Shown here: in pieces, positions 1 through 6,983 of the stretch
Layout: the number at the start of each line of letters is the position of its first letter
How positions within the stretch are numbered: position 1 is the stretch's first letter
Assembly: GCA_900320595.1 (NCBI GenBank)
Contig: ONSW01000009.1
Coordinates: forward strand, 1 to 35,269
Direction of reading: 5' to 3'
DNA: 35,269 bases
DNA from: an uncultured Eubacteriales bacterium
Lineage (GTDB): Bacteria > Bacillota > Clostridia > Oscillospirales > Oscillospiraceae
Notes under the pieces: generated by a model
Told to the model about the DNA's origin: nothing
The model's database searches: none
Seen by the model: only the letters and a program-made list of their open reading frames with translations
Program-made: the position numbers and the translations under genes

Positions 1-2
1 CC

Positions 3-911
3 CTGGTGCAGCCGAATATTCTGTTCTCCCAATGGGCGGACACCTGGTATGAAGGGCACAAGGACAGCATCTCCAAGACGACGCAGCAGAGCTACAAGTA
101 CACGCTGGCCACATTGAAGGAGAAGATCGGGGATCGACCGGTCAACACCATCAAGGCAATGGACATCGAAGATCTGCTGCGGGATCTCCGGAAGGAGGGC
201 AAGTCCGACAGCTATGTGGCCAAGGCGCGCGGGATGTTGTTCCAGATCATGAACAAGGCCGAGGCCAACGAGCTGATCCGGCGAAATCCGGTGGCCTGTG
301 CGGAGAAGATGAAGGCCAACAAGCCCATGGAGGCAAAAGAAGCCTTCACCGCAGAAGAGGTAAAACGGATGATGGAGGGCCTCCCGCACGACAAGTACGG
401 AGACAGCATCCGCCTGATGCTGGGCACGGGCATCCGCATGCAGGAGCTGCTGGCCCTTGAACCCAGACTGATCGAGGAAGACGGTTCCGTAATCCACATC
501 CGGCAAGCGGTGAAAACCGTATCCGGGAAAGTGGAAATCGGGCCGCCGAAGTCGCGGGACAGCCTGAGGGATGTACCTATTCCCGAAGGCATGCGGCCGA
601 TGGTTATCTCTTTGCGCGAGACGAAGGACACATACCTCTTCCAATCGCCGAACAAGGAGCAGCCCTTCGACCCCAAACACTACCGGGACAAGTTCAAGGA
701 CTATATCGAAGCCCTGGGCGATGTTCGCGTGCTGACACCGCACTCCTGTCGGCACACCTATGTGTCTCAGATGCAGGCCCTGGGTGTGGATCTCGCGACC
801 ATCCAAAGCATGGTGGGACACGCGGATCTGGACATGACACAGCATTATCTGCATGTGCAGAGCCCGATCAAACAAAAAGCCGTAGAGGCATTCAATGCGG
901 CTTTTTGCTGA
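3..911 (+). CDS. Tyrosine recombinase (integrase), 5' end cut by window
   Basis: Site-specific recombinase that would integrate and excise a mobile element by a Tyr-mediated strand exchange. Numbering from the GTG at 6, residues 5-100 form the core-binding SAM-like domain, and the catalytic domain shows Arg144 (GIRMQELL), His246 and Arg249 (HSCRHTY), His272 (VGHADLDMTQHY) and the nucleophile Tyr281. The frame is open back to base 3 with no stop, the GTG has no visible ribosome binding site, and the family usually carries a further N-terminal arm-binding domain of about 60 residues, so the gene very probably begins outside the window. It points toward the 3' end of a tRNA-Pro gene about 100 bp away, which is the classic arrangement for a tRNA-targeted integrative element. 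Whether that is an ICE, an IME or a prophage cannot be told from this end. Confidence 0.93.
   Translation: MVQPNILFSQWADTWYEGHKDSISKTTQQSYKYTLATLKEKIGDRPVNTIKAMDIEDLLRDLRKEGKSDSYVAKARGMLFQIMNKAEANELIRRNPVACAEKMKANKPMEAKEAFTAEEVKRMMEGLPHDKYGDSIRLMLGTGIRMQELLALEPRLIEEDGSVIHIRQAVKTVSGKVEIGPPKSRDSLRDVPIPEGMRPMVISLRETKDTYLFQSPNKEQPFDPKHYRDKFKDYIEALGDVRVLTPHSCRHTYVSQMQALGVDLATIQSMVGHADLDMTQHYLHVQSPIKQKAVEAFNAAFC
874..906 (+). terminator. Hairpin overlapping the end of the integrase gene
   Basis: AAAAAGCCG (874-882) pairs with CGGCTTTTT (898-906), directly before the TGA stop at 909-911. It looks like an intrinsic terminator built into the last codons of the integrase gene. Confidence 0.6.
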
Positions 912-921
912 AATGATCCGC

Positions 922-941
922 ATTCCAGTCAAATTCCAGTC
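922..941 (+). repeat. Tandem 9-bp repeat near the element end
   Basis: ATTCCAGTC occurs at 922-930 and again at 933-941, 11 bp apart, between the integrase stop and the tRNA. It could be a recombinase or excisionase arm-type site; that role is inferred only from its position. Confidence 0.4.
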
Positions 942-971
942 GGCTCAAATTAAACAGTACTTTTAGGCAAG

Positions 972-1007
972 AAAAATCCCCGATTTCTTGCGAAATCGAG
1001 GATTTTT
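972..1007 (-). terminator. Terminator of the tRNA-Pro gene
   Basis: AAAAATCC plus CGATTTC (972-987) pairs with GAAATCG plus GGATTTTT (992-1007), with a TTGC loop and one mismatch. Read on the minus strand it is a hairpin followed by a U run immediately after the tRNA CCA end. Confidence 0.75.
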
Positions 1008-1045
1008 GGTCCGAGTGACTAGATTCGAACTAGCGGCCTCTTGAA
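1007..1045. other. Predicted attachment site (att) in the 3' part of tRNA-Pro
   Basis: Integrases of this type commonly recombine within the 3' half of a tRNA gene and restore the tRNA with element sequence. The tRNA here is intact and its 3' end abuts the integrase side. The exact core cannot be set because the other element end lies outside the window. Confidence 0.4.
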
Positions 1046-1082
1046 CCCCATTCAAGCGCGCTACCAACTGCGCTACACCCGG
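1007..1082 (-). tRNA. tRNA-Pro (anticodon GGG)
   Basis: On the minus strand the acceptor strand CCGGGTG (1082-1076) pairs with CACTCGG (1017-1011) including one G-U pair, followed by discriminator A and an encoded CCA (1009-1007). The anticodon stem CTTGA/TCAAG encloses the loop ATGGGGT, giving T33, anticodon GGG and G37 as expected for proline. The T arm contains GTTCGAATC. All four arms are present and the gene looks functional. Its 3' end faces the integrase, so it is the probable attachment site. Confidence 0.95.
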
Positions 1083-1086
1083 AAAT
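1065..1086 (-). repeat. Copy 1 of a 22-bp repeat (5' part of tRNA-Pro plus flank)
   Basis: These 22 bases, the tRNA acceptor 5' strand with the start of the D arm plus four bases upstream of the tRNA, recur exactly at 1153-1174. Confidence 0.85.
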
Positions 1087-1152
1087 CTTTCTCAAATTGC
1101 GCGCGGCATACACGATCCGTAAGCCTCGCAAACTCGGCAACGGCTCGTAGTA

Positions 1153-1174
1153 CAACTGCGCTACACCCGGAAAT
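1153..1174 (-). repeat. Copy 2 of the 22-bp repeat: tRNA-Pro 5' remnant
   Basis: An exact second copy of the first 18 bases of tRNA-Pro plus four flanking bases lies 88 bp upstream of the functional gene, with no anticodon arm, T arm or 3' acceptor after it. It looks like the stump of a second tRNA gene left by an old recombination or deletion. Confidence 0.8.
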
Positions 1175-1244
1175 AACTGGCTTTCGCTCAGCGCCAAATT
1201 ATATTAGCACACTCTTGCGGAAAAAGCAAGCCCCTTTTTATGCG

Positions 1245-1273
1245 AAAAATGCGGGGCGGATGGCCGCCCCGCA
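1245..1273 (-). terminator. Terminator of the amino-acid symporter gene
   Basis: TGCGGGGCGG (1250-1259) pairs with CCGCCCCGCA (1264-1273); on the minus strand a five-U run follows. It lies just after the symporter stop. Confidence 0.9.
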
Positions 1274-1289
1274 TCGGGATCTGTTCTAA

Positions 1290-2705
1290 TTATTTCTTCT
1301 TTGAAAGATCGTTCGAGAAGTGCTCGCGCGTCAGCTTGGCAACGACGCCGGAGAGCGCGAAGAGCGCGACAAAGTTCGGGATCGCCATCAGACCGTTGAG
1401 CGTGTCAGCCACATCCCACACCGCGTCGATCGATGCGACCGAGCCGATAACGACGACCACGACGAAAATGAGCTGATAAACCTTGGCGGCCTTGAGACCG
1501 AACAGATACTGGACGCAGCGCGTGCCATACAGCGACCAGCCGAGGATCGTGGAGAAGGCGAACATCATCAGCGCGAGCGCCACAAAGAGCGCGGCGAACT
1601 TGGTGCCGAAGACCGTGGAGAACGCGCTCGTGATCAGCTCGCTGCCCGGCTTGACGCCCCAGTTGATGTCCACGCCGCTGATGATGACGGACAGCGCGGT
1701 AAGGGTGCAGATAATGATGGTGTCGATGAAGACCTCGAAGATGCCGTACAGGCCCTGGTTGACCGGACCTTTCGTCTCGGCGGCGGCGTGTGCGATCGCG
1801 GCGGAGCCTAAGCCGGCCTCGTTCGAGAAAGCGCTGCGGCGCATGCCCCAGATCACCGTCTGCTTGAGCACGATGCCGGAGGTCGCGCCGAAGACAGCAC
1901 GCGGGGTGAAGGCGCTGGCAAAAATCAGATAGAAAGCGTGGCCGATGCTGGAAATGTGAGAGATGATCACGATCAGCGTAAAGAGGATGTAGAACGCGCT
2001 CATAAAGGGGACAAGCTTTTCACATACCTCGCCGATGCGCTTGATGCCGCCGAAGAGGATCAACGCGACAAGCACGGCCAGCACGATGCCGCAGACAAGG
2101 TTGATCGTGCCTGTGGAGGAGGCGGCGGAGGGAACAAAGGCCACGATCGCCCCGTTGAGAGAGCCGACGATCGATTTGGCCTGGGCGCCGTTGCCGATGC
2201 CGAAGGCGGCAAGAGCGGCAAAGATGCAGTAAAGGCTGCCGAGCCACTTCCAGTTCTTGCCCATACCGTTGCGGATGTAATACATCGGGCCGCCGACCCA
2301 GTCGCCCTTGACGTCACGCTCGCGATAACGGATCGAGAGAACGACCTCGGAGTATTTGGTGACCATGCCCATCAGCGCGGCGAGCCACATCCAGAAAACG
2401 GCGCCGTATCCGCCAAGCGCGATCGCCTGCGTCGTGCCGACGATGTTGCCGGTGCCTACGGTGGCGGACAGCGCGGTCGAAACAGCCTGGAAGGGCGTGA
2501 CGGCGCCCTCGCCGGCCTTTTGCCTGGAGAACATCTTTCCGATCGTGTTCTTCAGCGCATAGCCGAGCTTGGTGAACTGGATCCAGTTGTTGCGGATCGT
2601 CAGATACAGACCGCCGCCTACCGCGCAGGGAAGAAAGATGTACAGCCAGGCGACCGTATTTAACGGACCGGTAAGAAATGAGACGATTCTGTTCAGGAAA
2701 TCCAT
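1290..2705 (-). CDS. Sodium:alanine/glycine symporter family (AGCS)
   Basis: Secondary transporter in the cytoplasmic membrane that takes up small neutral amino acids, typically alanine or glycine, with Na+. The 471-residue product has about ten hydrophobic segments and the AGCS hallmarks GTGNIVGTTQAIALGG near residue 85, GGPMYYI near 140 and SNEAGLGSAAIAHAAAET near 300. Length is normal for the family. The ATG at 2705 has AGAGGAG seven bases upstream. The gene stands alone between its own promoter (2766-2794) and terminator (1245-1273). The exact substrate (alanine, glycine, glutamine or D-alanine) cannot be read from the sequence. Confidence 0.93.
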   Translation of the reverse strand: MDFLNRIVSFLTGPLNTVAWLYIFLPCAVGGGLYLTIRNNWIQFTKLGYALKNTIGKMFSRQKAGEGAVTPFQAVSTALSATVGTGNIVGTTQAIALGGYGAVFWMWLAALMGMVTKYSEVVLSIRYRERDVKGDWVGGPMYYIRNGMGKNWKWLGSLYCIFAALAAFGIGNGAQAKSIVGSLNGAIVAFVPSAASSTGTINLVCGIVLAVLVALILFGGIKRIGEVCEKLVPFMSAFYILFTLIVIISHISSIGHAFYLIFASAFTPRAVFGATSGIVLKQTVIWGMRRSAFSNEAGLGSAAIAHAAAETKGPVNQGLYGIFEVFIDTIIICTLTALSVIISGVDINWGVKPGSELITSAFSTVFGTKFAALFVALALMMFAFSTILGWSLYGTRCVQYLFGLKAAKVYQLIFVVVVVIGSVASIDAVWDVADTLNGLMAIPNFVALFALSGVVAKLTREHFSNDLSKKK

Positions 2706-2765
2706 AGTGTTTCTCCTCTCTGTGCTGCCTGAAAAAACAAGAAAAACAGCAGAAACAATGTGATT

Positions 2766-2794
2766 ATTTTACAGTAAAACGCGCTAAATTGCAA
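2766..2794 (-). promoter_or_regulatory. Promoter of the AGCS symporter
   Basis: On the minus strand TTGCAA (2794-2789), a 17-base spacer and TAAAAT (2771-2766) form a good sigma-A promoter about 60 bases before the start codon. Confidence 0.75.
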
Positions 2795-2805
2795 CAGTAA
2801 AACGC
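2771..2805. repeat. 12-bp direct repeats flanking the symporter promoter
   Basis: ACAGTAAAACGC occurs at 2771-2782 and exactly again at 2794-2805, a 23-bp period of about two helical turns. One copy touches the -10 and the other starts at the edge of the -35, which suggests an operator pair. The binding factor is unknown. Confidence 0.5.
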
Positions 2806-2859
2806 TGCCCAGGCTGACAAAAGAAAGGAACCGCGCCGAATGTTTTTTATGCGAAATGT

Positions 2860-2887
2860 TGAATATACAAAAAGAATATGGTATAAT
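2860..2887 (+). promoter_or_regulatory. Promoter of gtrA
   Basis: TTGAAT (2860-2865), a 16-base spacer and a perfect TATAAT (2882-2887). The predicted transcription start near 2894 is only about five bases before the gtrA ATG at 2899. Confidence 0.75.
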
Positions 2888-2898
2888 TCACAACCGCT

Positions 2899-3336
2899 AT
2901 GAAACGATTGATCGACAACACCATACCGAAGTTCCTGCTGACCGGCGTGATCAACACGCTCGTCGGCGCGCTTGTTATGTTCCTGCTGTATAATCTGGCC
3001 GGCTGCTCTTACTGGCTCAGCTCGGCGGCAAACTATCTCGTCGGCGGCACGGTCAGCTTTTTCCTGAACAAGTATTTTACATTTCGCAATACGGAACGCT
3101 CCTGGGCCCAGGTCGCGCGGTTTGCCCTTACGGTCGCGGTCTGCTGGCTGCTTGCTTACGGCATCGCAAAACCGCTGACACTGCGGCTGCTCGCCTCCGC
3201 GAGCGAGTCGGTGCAGACGAACGTCGCCATGGTTGTCGGTATGGGGCTGTATACGGTGCTCAATTATCTCGGACAGAGATTCTTTGCGTTCAAATCTTCG
3301 CATGCGGAGGACACGGATGATCACGTGGCTGACTGA
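2899..3336 (+). CDS. GtrA-like membrane protein
   Basis: Small integral membrane protein of the GtrA family, members of which are linked to moving lipid-linked sugars or to cell-surface polysaccharide modification. The 145-residue product has four hydrophobic segments (roughly 10-32, 38-58, 74-94, 108-128) and the family features NTLVGALVMFLLY, NKYFTFR near residue 57 and NYLGQRFFAFK near the C-terminus. There is no ribosome binding site before the ATG and the TATAAT ends 11 bases upstream, so the mRNA appears to be leaderless or nearly so. The stop overlaps the next gene by 20 bases. No glycosyltransferase partner lies next to it, so its substrate is unknown. Confidence 0.9.
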   Translation: MKRLIDNTIPKFLLTGVINTLVGALVMFLLYNLAGCSYWLSSAANYLVGGTVSFFLNKYFTFRNTERSWAQVARFALTVAVCWLLAYGIAKPLTLRLLASASESVQTNVAMVVGMGLYTVLNYLGQRFFAFKSSHAEDTDDHVAD

Positions 3337-3796
3337 TACCGTTATCGGGAAATTTACCATGACCTTCCTGATCTCCATGCTCCCGGTGGTGGAGCTGAGA
3401 CTGGGACTGCCATATGGGATCGCGATCGGGCTGAATTATCCGCTGGCGCTGCTGGCGGCGGTGGCGGGGAATCTGCTTCCCGCACCGTTCATTATCCTGT
3501 TTATCAAAAATGTTCTCACTTTTCTGCGGGATAGAATAAAGTCGCTGGACGGTTTTATCTCGAAAATAGAGGAGCGGGCGCATCTGAAAAGCGAAATGGT
3601 CGTGAAGTACGGCCAGATCGGGCTTTTCCTGCTGGTCGCCATCCCGCTGCCCGGCACCGGCGCCTGGACGGGCGCGCTCGTTGCGGCGCTGATGGGGCTG
3701 CCGATGAGAAAAGCCATGCCGGCGATCGTTTGCGGCGTGCTCGCCGCGGCGGCGATCATGACGCTCGTCACCTTTGGCGCTATCCATCTGTTTTAA
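3317..3796 (+). CDS. Small multi-drug export family protein (COG2426)
   Basis: Membrane protein of 159 residues resembling the COG2426 small multi-drug export family; the family name is not a proven function. It has about four hydrophobic stretches, an N-terminal LPVVELRLGLPYGIAIGLNY, and the conserved-looking PLPGTGAWTGALVAALMG near residue 115, as in DedA-like and COG2426 proteins. The ATG at 3317 was chosen because GCGGAGG ends six bases upstream; a longer reading from 3233 would overlap gtrA extensively and lacks a site. The 20-base overlap with gtrA suggests translational coupling. A strong hairpin terminator follows. Confidence 0.85.
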   Translation: MITWLTDTVIGKFTMTFLISMLPVVELRLGLPYGIAIGLNYPLALLAAVAGNLLPAPFIILFIKNVLTFLRDRIKSLDGFISKIEERAHLKSEMVVKYGQIGLFLLVAIPLPGTGAWTGALVAALMGLPMRKAMPAIVCGVLAAAAIMTLVTFGAIHLF

Positions 3797-3804
3797 AAGA
3801 CTAT

Positions 3805-3848
3805 AAAAAGCATCCCGCTGCCGTTCCGTCGGCAGCGGGATGCTTTTT
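3805..3848. terminator. Bidirectional terminator between COG2426 gene and malQ
   Basis: A 19-bp perfect stem (3805-3823 with 3830-3848), AAAAAGCATCCCGCTGCCG and its complement around a six-base loop, with A and T runs on both sides. It serves both converging genes. Confidence 0.95.
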
Positions 3849-3860
3849 CGTTTTCAACTT

Positions 3861-5342
3861 TTATGCGCGCCTGTAAAGCCTGGTATAGGCAAGGAGCTTT
3901 TTGGCGAGCTCCGGGGTGACGGCGTCGGGCTTCATGCGCCATTGCCAGTTGCCGGAGGGATTGCCGGGCGTGTTCATGCGCGCGCTCTTCGGCAGCTCGA
4001 GCGCATCCTGCATCTGCAGGATGAACAGCGACGAAGGCGTGGCCATGCCGGTGCGGATCATGCCCCAGCACCAGCCCTCATCGGGCGTGATGTGCATGTA
4101 GTCCCCGGCGAAGCGGCGGGTTTTGCCGTCTAGCCCGGATACCCAGCCGCGCACGGTCTCGTTGTCGTGTGTGCCGATGTAGCAGACGCTGTGCACAGGG
4201 CAGTTGTGCGGCATATAGGGGGCGTCGCCAGTCGGATCAAAGCCGAATTCCAGCACGCGCATTCCGGGAAGCCCGGAGTCGGAAAGCAGCTTTTCCACCT
4301 CGGGCGTCGTGTAGCCGAGATCCTCGGCAATGAAGCGCAGATCGTGGAACCAGGAGGTCAGCACGCCGACGAGATCCATCCCCGGGCCCTTGACCCAACG
4401 GCCCAAACGCGCCGTCTTGTCGCCGTAGGGAACGGCCCAATAGCTTTCAAAGCCGCGGAAATGGTCGATGCGGATGACGTCGTAGAGCTTGCCGATGCCC
4501 TCGATCCGGCGAATCCACCAGCCGAAGCCGTCCTTTTTCATCGCGTCGTAATCATACAGCGGATTGCCCCAAAGCTGGCCGTCTGCCGTAAAAGCGTCGG
4601 GCGGGCAGCCGGCTACCTCGGTGGGCAGATTGTTCTCGTCAAGCTGGAAAAACTGCGGCTCGCTCCAGACGTCCGCGCTGTCGAGCGCGACATAGATCGG
4701 CACGTCGCCGATGAACTCGATGCCTTTTTTGTGCGCATAGGCTCTCAGCGCCTTCCACTGGCGGAAGAACAAAAACTGGAGAAACGCATAGAAGGAGACG
4801 TCCTCGGCAAGCTCGCTGCGATAACGCGCAAGCGCGTCCGGGCGGCGCAGACGGATATCCTCATCCTCCCATTCGACCCAGCTGCGCATGCCGAAGTGCA
4901 CCTTGAGCGCCATGAACAGCGCATAATTCTCAAGCCAGGAAGCGTTTTCGGCGCGGAACGCGGCGAACGCATCGGCGAAGCGCTCCTTGCCGCGCGCGTA
5001 TGCCAAGCGCAGGACGGGAAAACGGTTTTCGTAAATCGCGCCGTAATCCACGCGCGTGTTATCCTTTCCCCAGAAACGCTCTTCGATCTCGCTCTTTTTC
5101 AGCAGCCTGTCGCGCACGAGCAGATCAAGATCGATGAAATACGGGTTGCCCGCAAAGGTGGAGAACGAAGCGTAGGGGCTGTCGCCGTAGCTCGTCGGGC
5201 CGAGCGGGAGAAGCTGCCAGTAGTGCTGGCCGGAGCGCTTGAGAAAATCGACAAATTGATAGGCGTTTTTGCCCATGGTGCCGATCCCGTAAGGGGAGGG
5301 CAGAGAACTCATCGGCATCAGAACGCCGCAGGATCTTTTCAT
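3861..5342 (-). CDS. malQ: 4-alpha-glucanotransferase (amylomaltase, GH77)
   Basis: Cytoplasmic enzyme that moves alpha-1,4-glucan segments between maltooligosaccharides and releases glucose; used in maltodextrin and glycogen metabolism. The 493-residue product starts with the family's LPSPYGIGTMG and LPLGPTSYGDSPYAS and carries the nucleophile Asp in RIDHFRGF near residue 291, the acid/base Glu in AEDLG near 338 and the third carboxylate in GTHDNE near 390, matching the spacing of characterised amylomaltases. The ATG at 5342 has AAAGGTGAG upstream. It has its own promoter (5400-5428) and converges on the COG2426 gene. No other glycogen or maltose gene lies alongside it; pgcA in this window acts in the same general pathway. 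Confidence 0.96.
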   Translation of the reverse strand: MKRSCGVLMPMSSLPSPYGIGTMGKNAYQFVDFLKRSGQHYWQLLPLGPTSYGDSPYASFSTFAGNPYFIDLDLLVRDRLLKKSEIEERFWGKDNTRVDYGAIYENRFPVLRLAYARGKERFADAFAAFRAENASWLENYALFMALKVHFGMRSWVEWEDEDIRLRRPDALARYRSELAEDVSFYAFLQFLFFRQWKALRAYAHKKGIEFIGDVPIYVALDSADVWSEPQFFQLDENNLPTEVAGCPPDAFTADGQLWGNPLYDYDAMKKDGFGWWIRRIEGIGKLYDVIRIDHFRGFESYWAVPYGDKTARLGRWVKGPGMDLVGVLTSWFHDLRFIAEDLGYTTPEVEKLLSDSGLPGMRVLEFGFDPTGDAPYMPHNCPVHSVCYIGTHDNETVRGWVSGLDGKTRRFAGDYMHITPDEGWCWGMIRTGMATPSSLFILQMQDALELPKSARMNTPGNPSGNWQWRMKPDAVTPELAKKLLAYTRLYRRA

Positions 5343-5399
5343 ACAGAAATCTCACCTTTCATCCGAACGATCGGAAAGAAACGATCTCTCCAATGGCCT

Positions 5400-5428
5400 A
5401 TATTACCAATTTGCACGGCCAAAGTCAA
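5400..5428 (-). promoter_or_regulatory. Promoter of malQ
   Basis: Minus strand TTGACT (5428-5423), a 17-base spacer and TAATAT (5405-5400), about 58 bases before the malQ start. Confidence 0.8.
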
Positions 5429-5456
5429 ACAGAAAGCGTACCGTCCGCTTCATAAG

Positions 5457-5487
5457 GCATATTCGCACGTCGCGAGCGATATATATG
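5457..5487 (+). promoter_or_regulatory. Possible sporulation-type promoter of yabP
   Basis: GCATATT (5457-5463) and GATATATAT (from 5478) are 14 bases apart, loosely like a mother-cell sigma-E promoter. In Bacillus subtilis yabP and yabQ are sigma-E genes. No sigma-A match was seen; the assignment is tentative. Confidence 0.3.
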
Positions 5488-5517
5488 TAGTAAAAGAAAG
5501 CAAAGGAGGGGAGCGAA

Positions 5518-5802
5518 ATGCTGGGAGAAAGAAGCGGCGAAGCCCTGGCACGCGCGCACACGCTGGAGATGGAAAACCGGGAAAAGATGCGCCTCACGGG
5601 CGTGAGCGACGTTTCCGGCTTTGACGAAAACGTCGTCGTCCTGATGACCGATATGGGGGAGCTTTCAATCCGTGGCGAGGCGCTGCACATCGACCGGATC
5701 GATCTGGAGGCAGGCATCCTGGAGCTGCGCGGGCGCGTCAATGAGCTGAGCTATGAGGAGCGGACGGTCGGCGGCTCGCTTTGGTCGCGGCTGTTCGGGT
5801 AG
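5518..5802 (+). CDS. yabP: Sporulation protein YabP
   Basis: Small spore-formation protein needed for coat/cortex assembly in the mother cell of endospore formers. The 94-residue product matches the family in length and in the stretches HTLEMENREKMRLTGV and GVSDVSGFDENVVVLMTDMG, followed by GELSIRGEALHIDRIDLE. The ATG at 5518 sits behind AAAGGAGGGGAG. yabQ follows after three bases, then divIC and yabR, which is the order seen in Bacillus and many clostridia, where yabO normally precedes; no yabO is present here. Its presence indicates a spore-forming lineage, though not that this strain sporulates. Confidence 0.93.
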   Translation: MLGERSGEALARAHTLEMENREKMRLTGVSDVSGFDENVVVLMTDMGELSIRGEALHIDRIDLEAGILELRGRVNELSYEERTVGGSLWSRLFG

Positions 5803-5805
5803 GGC

Positions 5806-6150
5806 GTGGGCATGTCGATCGGAGCACAGACGATATCCATTACCGCCGCCGCGCTGGGCGGCCTCGCAGCCGGGCTTCTCTATGACCTGCTGCGGCAGAT
5901 CCGCGCCGTCGGAGGGCGGACGGCAGGATTTCTCTGCGACCTCTTTTTCTGCCTCTTCTGTACGGCGGAGCTGTTTTTGATCGGTATGCTGTTCTGTGAA
6001 GGACGGCTCGGCGTTTGGGAGCCGGCTGGCTTTTTGACGGCTTTCGGACTGTATCTCTTCGGGATCAGCCCCTCGGTGACCCCGGTATTTGGGATTTACA
6101 GGGAAAAAATGCTCGTGTTTTTGAAAAAAGTTCGCAAAAACGTGAAATAA
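5806..6150 (+). CDS. yabQ: Spore cortex biosynthesis protein YabQ
   Basis: Membrane protein required for spore cortex formation. The 114-residue product has three or four hydrophobic segments (about 8-26, 40-62, 68-90) and ends in a basic tail (EKMLVFLKKVRKNVK). The GTG at 5806 and the ATG at 5812 are both possible starts; AGGG overlapping the yabP stop is closer to the right distance for the ATG. It is shorter than some YabQ proteins, as is common in clostridia. It lies between yabP and divIC, which supports the call. Confidence 0.85.
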   Translation: MGMSIGAQTISITAAALGGLAAGLLYDLLRQIRAVGGRTAGFLCDLFFCLFCTAELFLIGMLFCEGRLGVWEPAGFLTAFGLYLFGISPSVTPVFGIYREKMLVFLKKVRKNVK

Positions 6151-6191
6151 ATACTTCCATTTTTTCAATTTATATTATATATTAACACATA

Positions 6192-6509
6192 TTGAGAGGG
6201 TGTGAACCTACGGGCGATAAAACCACGTCGGAAATCATCCGGATCGTCATTGTGATACTGTTGGTGTATGCGCTTGCGCGCTTCATCACAGTGCGAAATA
6301 CAATTGAGGAGGCGGAAGCGGCACACCGGGCGCTGTGCTCGGAGGTGCAGAAGCTCCGGGAAGAGACGGACGCGCTTGAGCGCAGGGTCGTCACTCCGCC
6401 GGATGAGGAAGAAATCGAAAAGTTGGCGCGCGATCGACTTGGACTTGTGATGCCGAACGAAACGATTTTTGTTTTTACCGAAGAAAACAGCACAAAAAAA
6501 GAGGGATAA
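6192..6509 (+). CDS. divIC: Septum formation initiator (DivIC/FtsB family)
   Basis: Bitopic division protein that joins FtsL and DivIB/FtsQ at the septum. The product has one membrane segment (IVIVILLVYALARFI), then a coiled coil (EEAEAAHRALCSEVQKLREE) and the C-terminal pattern EIEKLARDRLGLVMPNET typical of DivIC. The start is uncertain: the frame is closed by TAA at 6183 and has no ATG or GTG before the membrane segment. TTG at 6192 has no ribosome binding site in front, while the good GAGAGGG at 6194-6200 would fit a start near 6207-6210, where only ACG is in frame. Its place between yabQ and yabR is standard. Confidence 0.85.
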   Translation: MRGCEPTGDKTTSEIIRIVIVILLVYALARFITVRNTIEEAEAAHRALCSEVQKLREETDALERRVVTPPDEEEIEKLARDRLGLVMPNETIFVFTEENSTKKEG

Positions 6510-6510
6510 C

Positions 6511-6966
6511 ATGGCATTGGAAATCGGAACTGTCGTTGAGGGCAAGGTCACCAGTATTGCGAAGTTCGGTGCGTTCGTGCTGCTGCCGGGCGGCAAGAGC
6601 GGGCTCGTACATATCTCCGAGATCGCAAACGCGTTTGTCTCCGACATCAATGAATTCGTACAGGTCGGACAGAGCGTGAAAGTACGGATCCTGAGCATCA
6701 GCGACGACGGCAAAATCAACCTTTCGATCAAACGGGCGGAGGAAACGGCGGCCCAGACGCCGCAGCGTCCCGCACGCCCGTCCTTCCGGCAGGAGAACGA
6801 ACCCAGACCCCGTCAGACCTCCTCCTCCCCTGTGGGCGAGGTCGCAGAGCGCAGTGACAATCAGGAGTTTGAAGACAAGCTCAAAAAATTCATGCAGGAG
6901 TCGGACAGCCGCATCGCGGACAACCGCCTGTATGCCGACCGTCCGCGCCGAGGCAGAAAACATTGA
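6511..6966 (+). CDS. yabR: S1-domain RNA-binding protein (YabR/GSP13-like)
   Basis: RNA-binding protein with one N-terminal S1 domain (residues 3-72: EIGTVVEGKVTSIAKFGAFV, then GLVHISEIA and DGKINLSIKRAEE). The rest is a charged, proline- and arginine-rich linker and a short tail ending RPRRGRKH, which may bind RNA or the ribosome. At 151 residues it is close to clostridial homologues of YabR and general stress protein 13. The ATG at 6511 has GAGGG upstream and follows divIC directly. Its exact role is not established; the neighbourhood links it to division and sporulation. It is probably co-transcribed with the CoA-transferase 17 bases downstream. Confidence 0.9.
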   Translation: MALEIGTVVEGKVTSIAKFGAFVLLPGGKSGLVHISEIANAFVSDINEFVQVGQSVKVRILSISDDGKINLSIKRAEETAAQTPQRPARPSFRQENEPRPRQTSSSPVGEVAERSDNQEFEDKLKKFMQESDSRIADNRLYADRPRRGRKH

Positions 6967-6983
6967 CGGAGGATAAACAAAAC

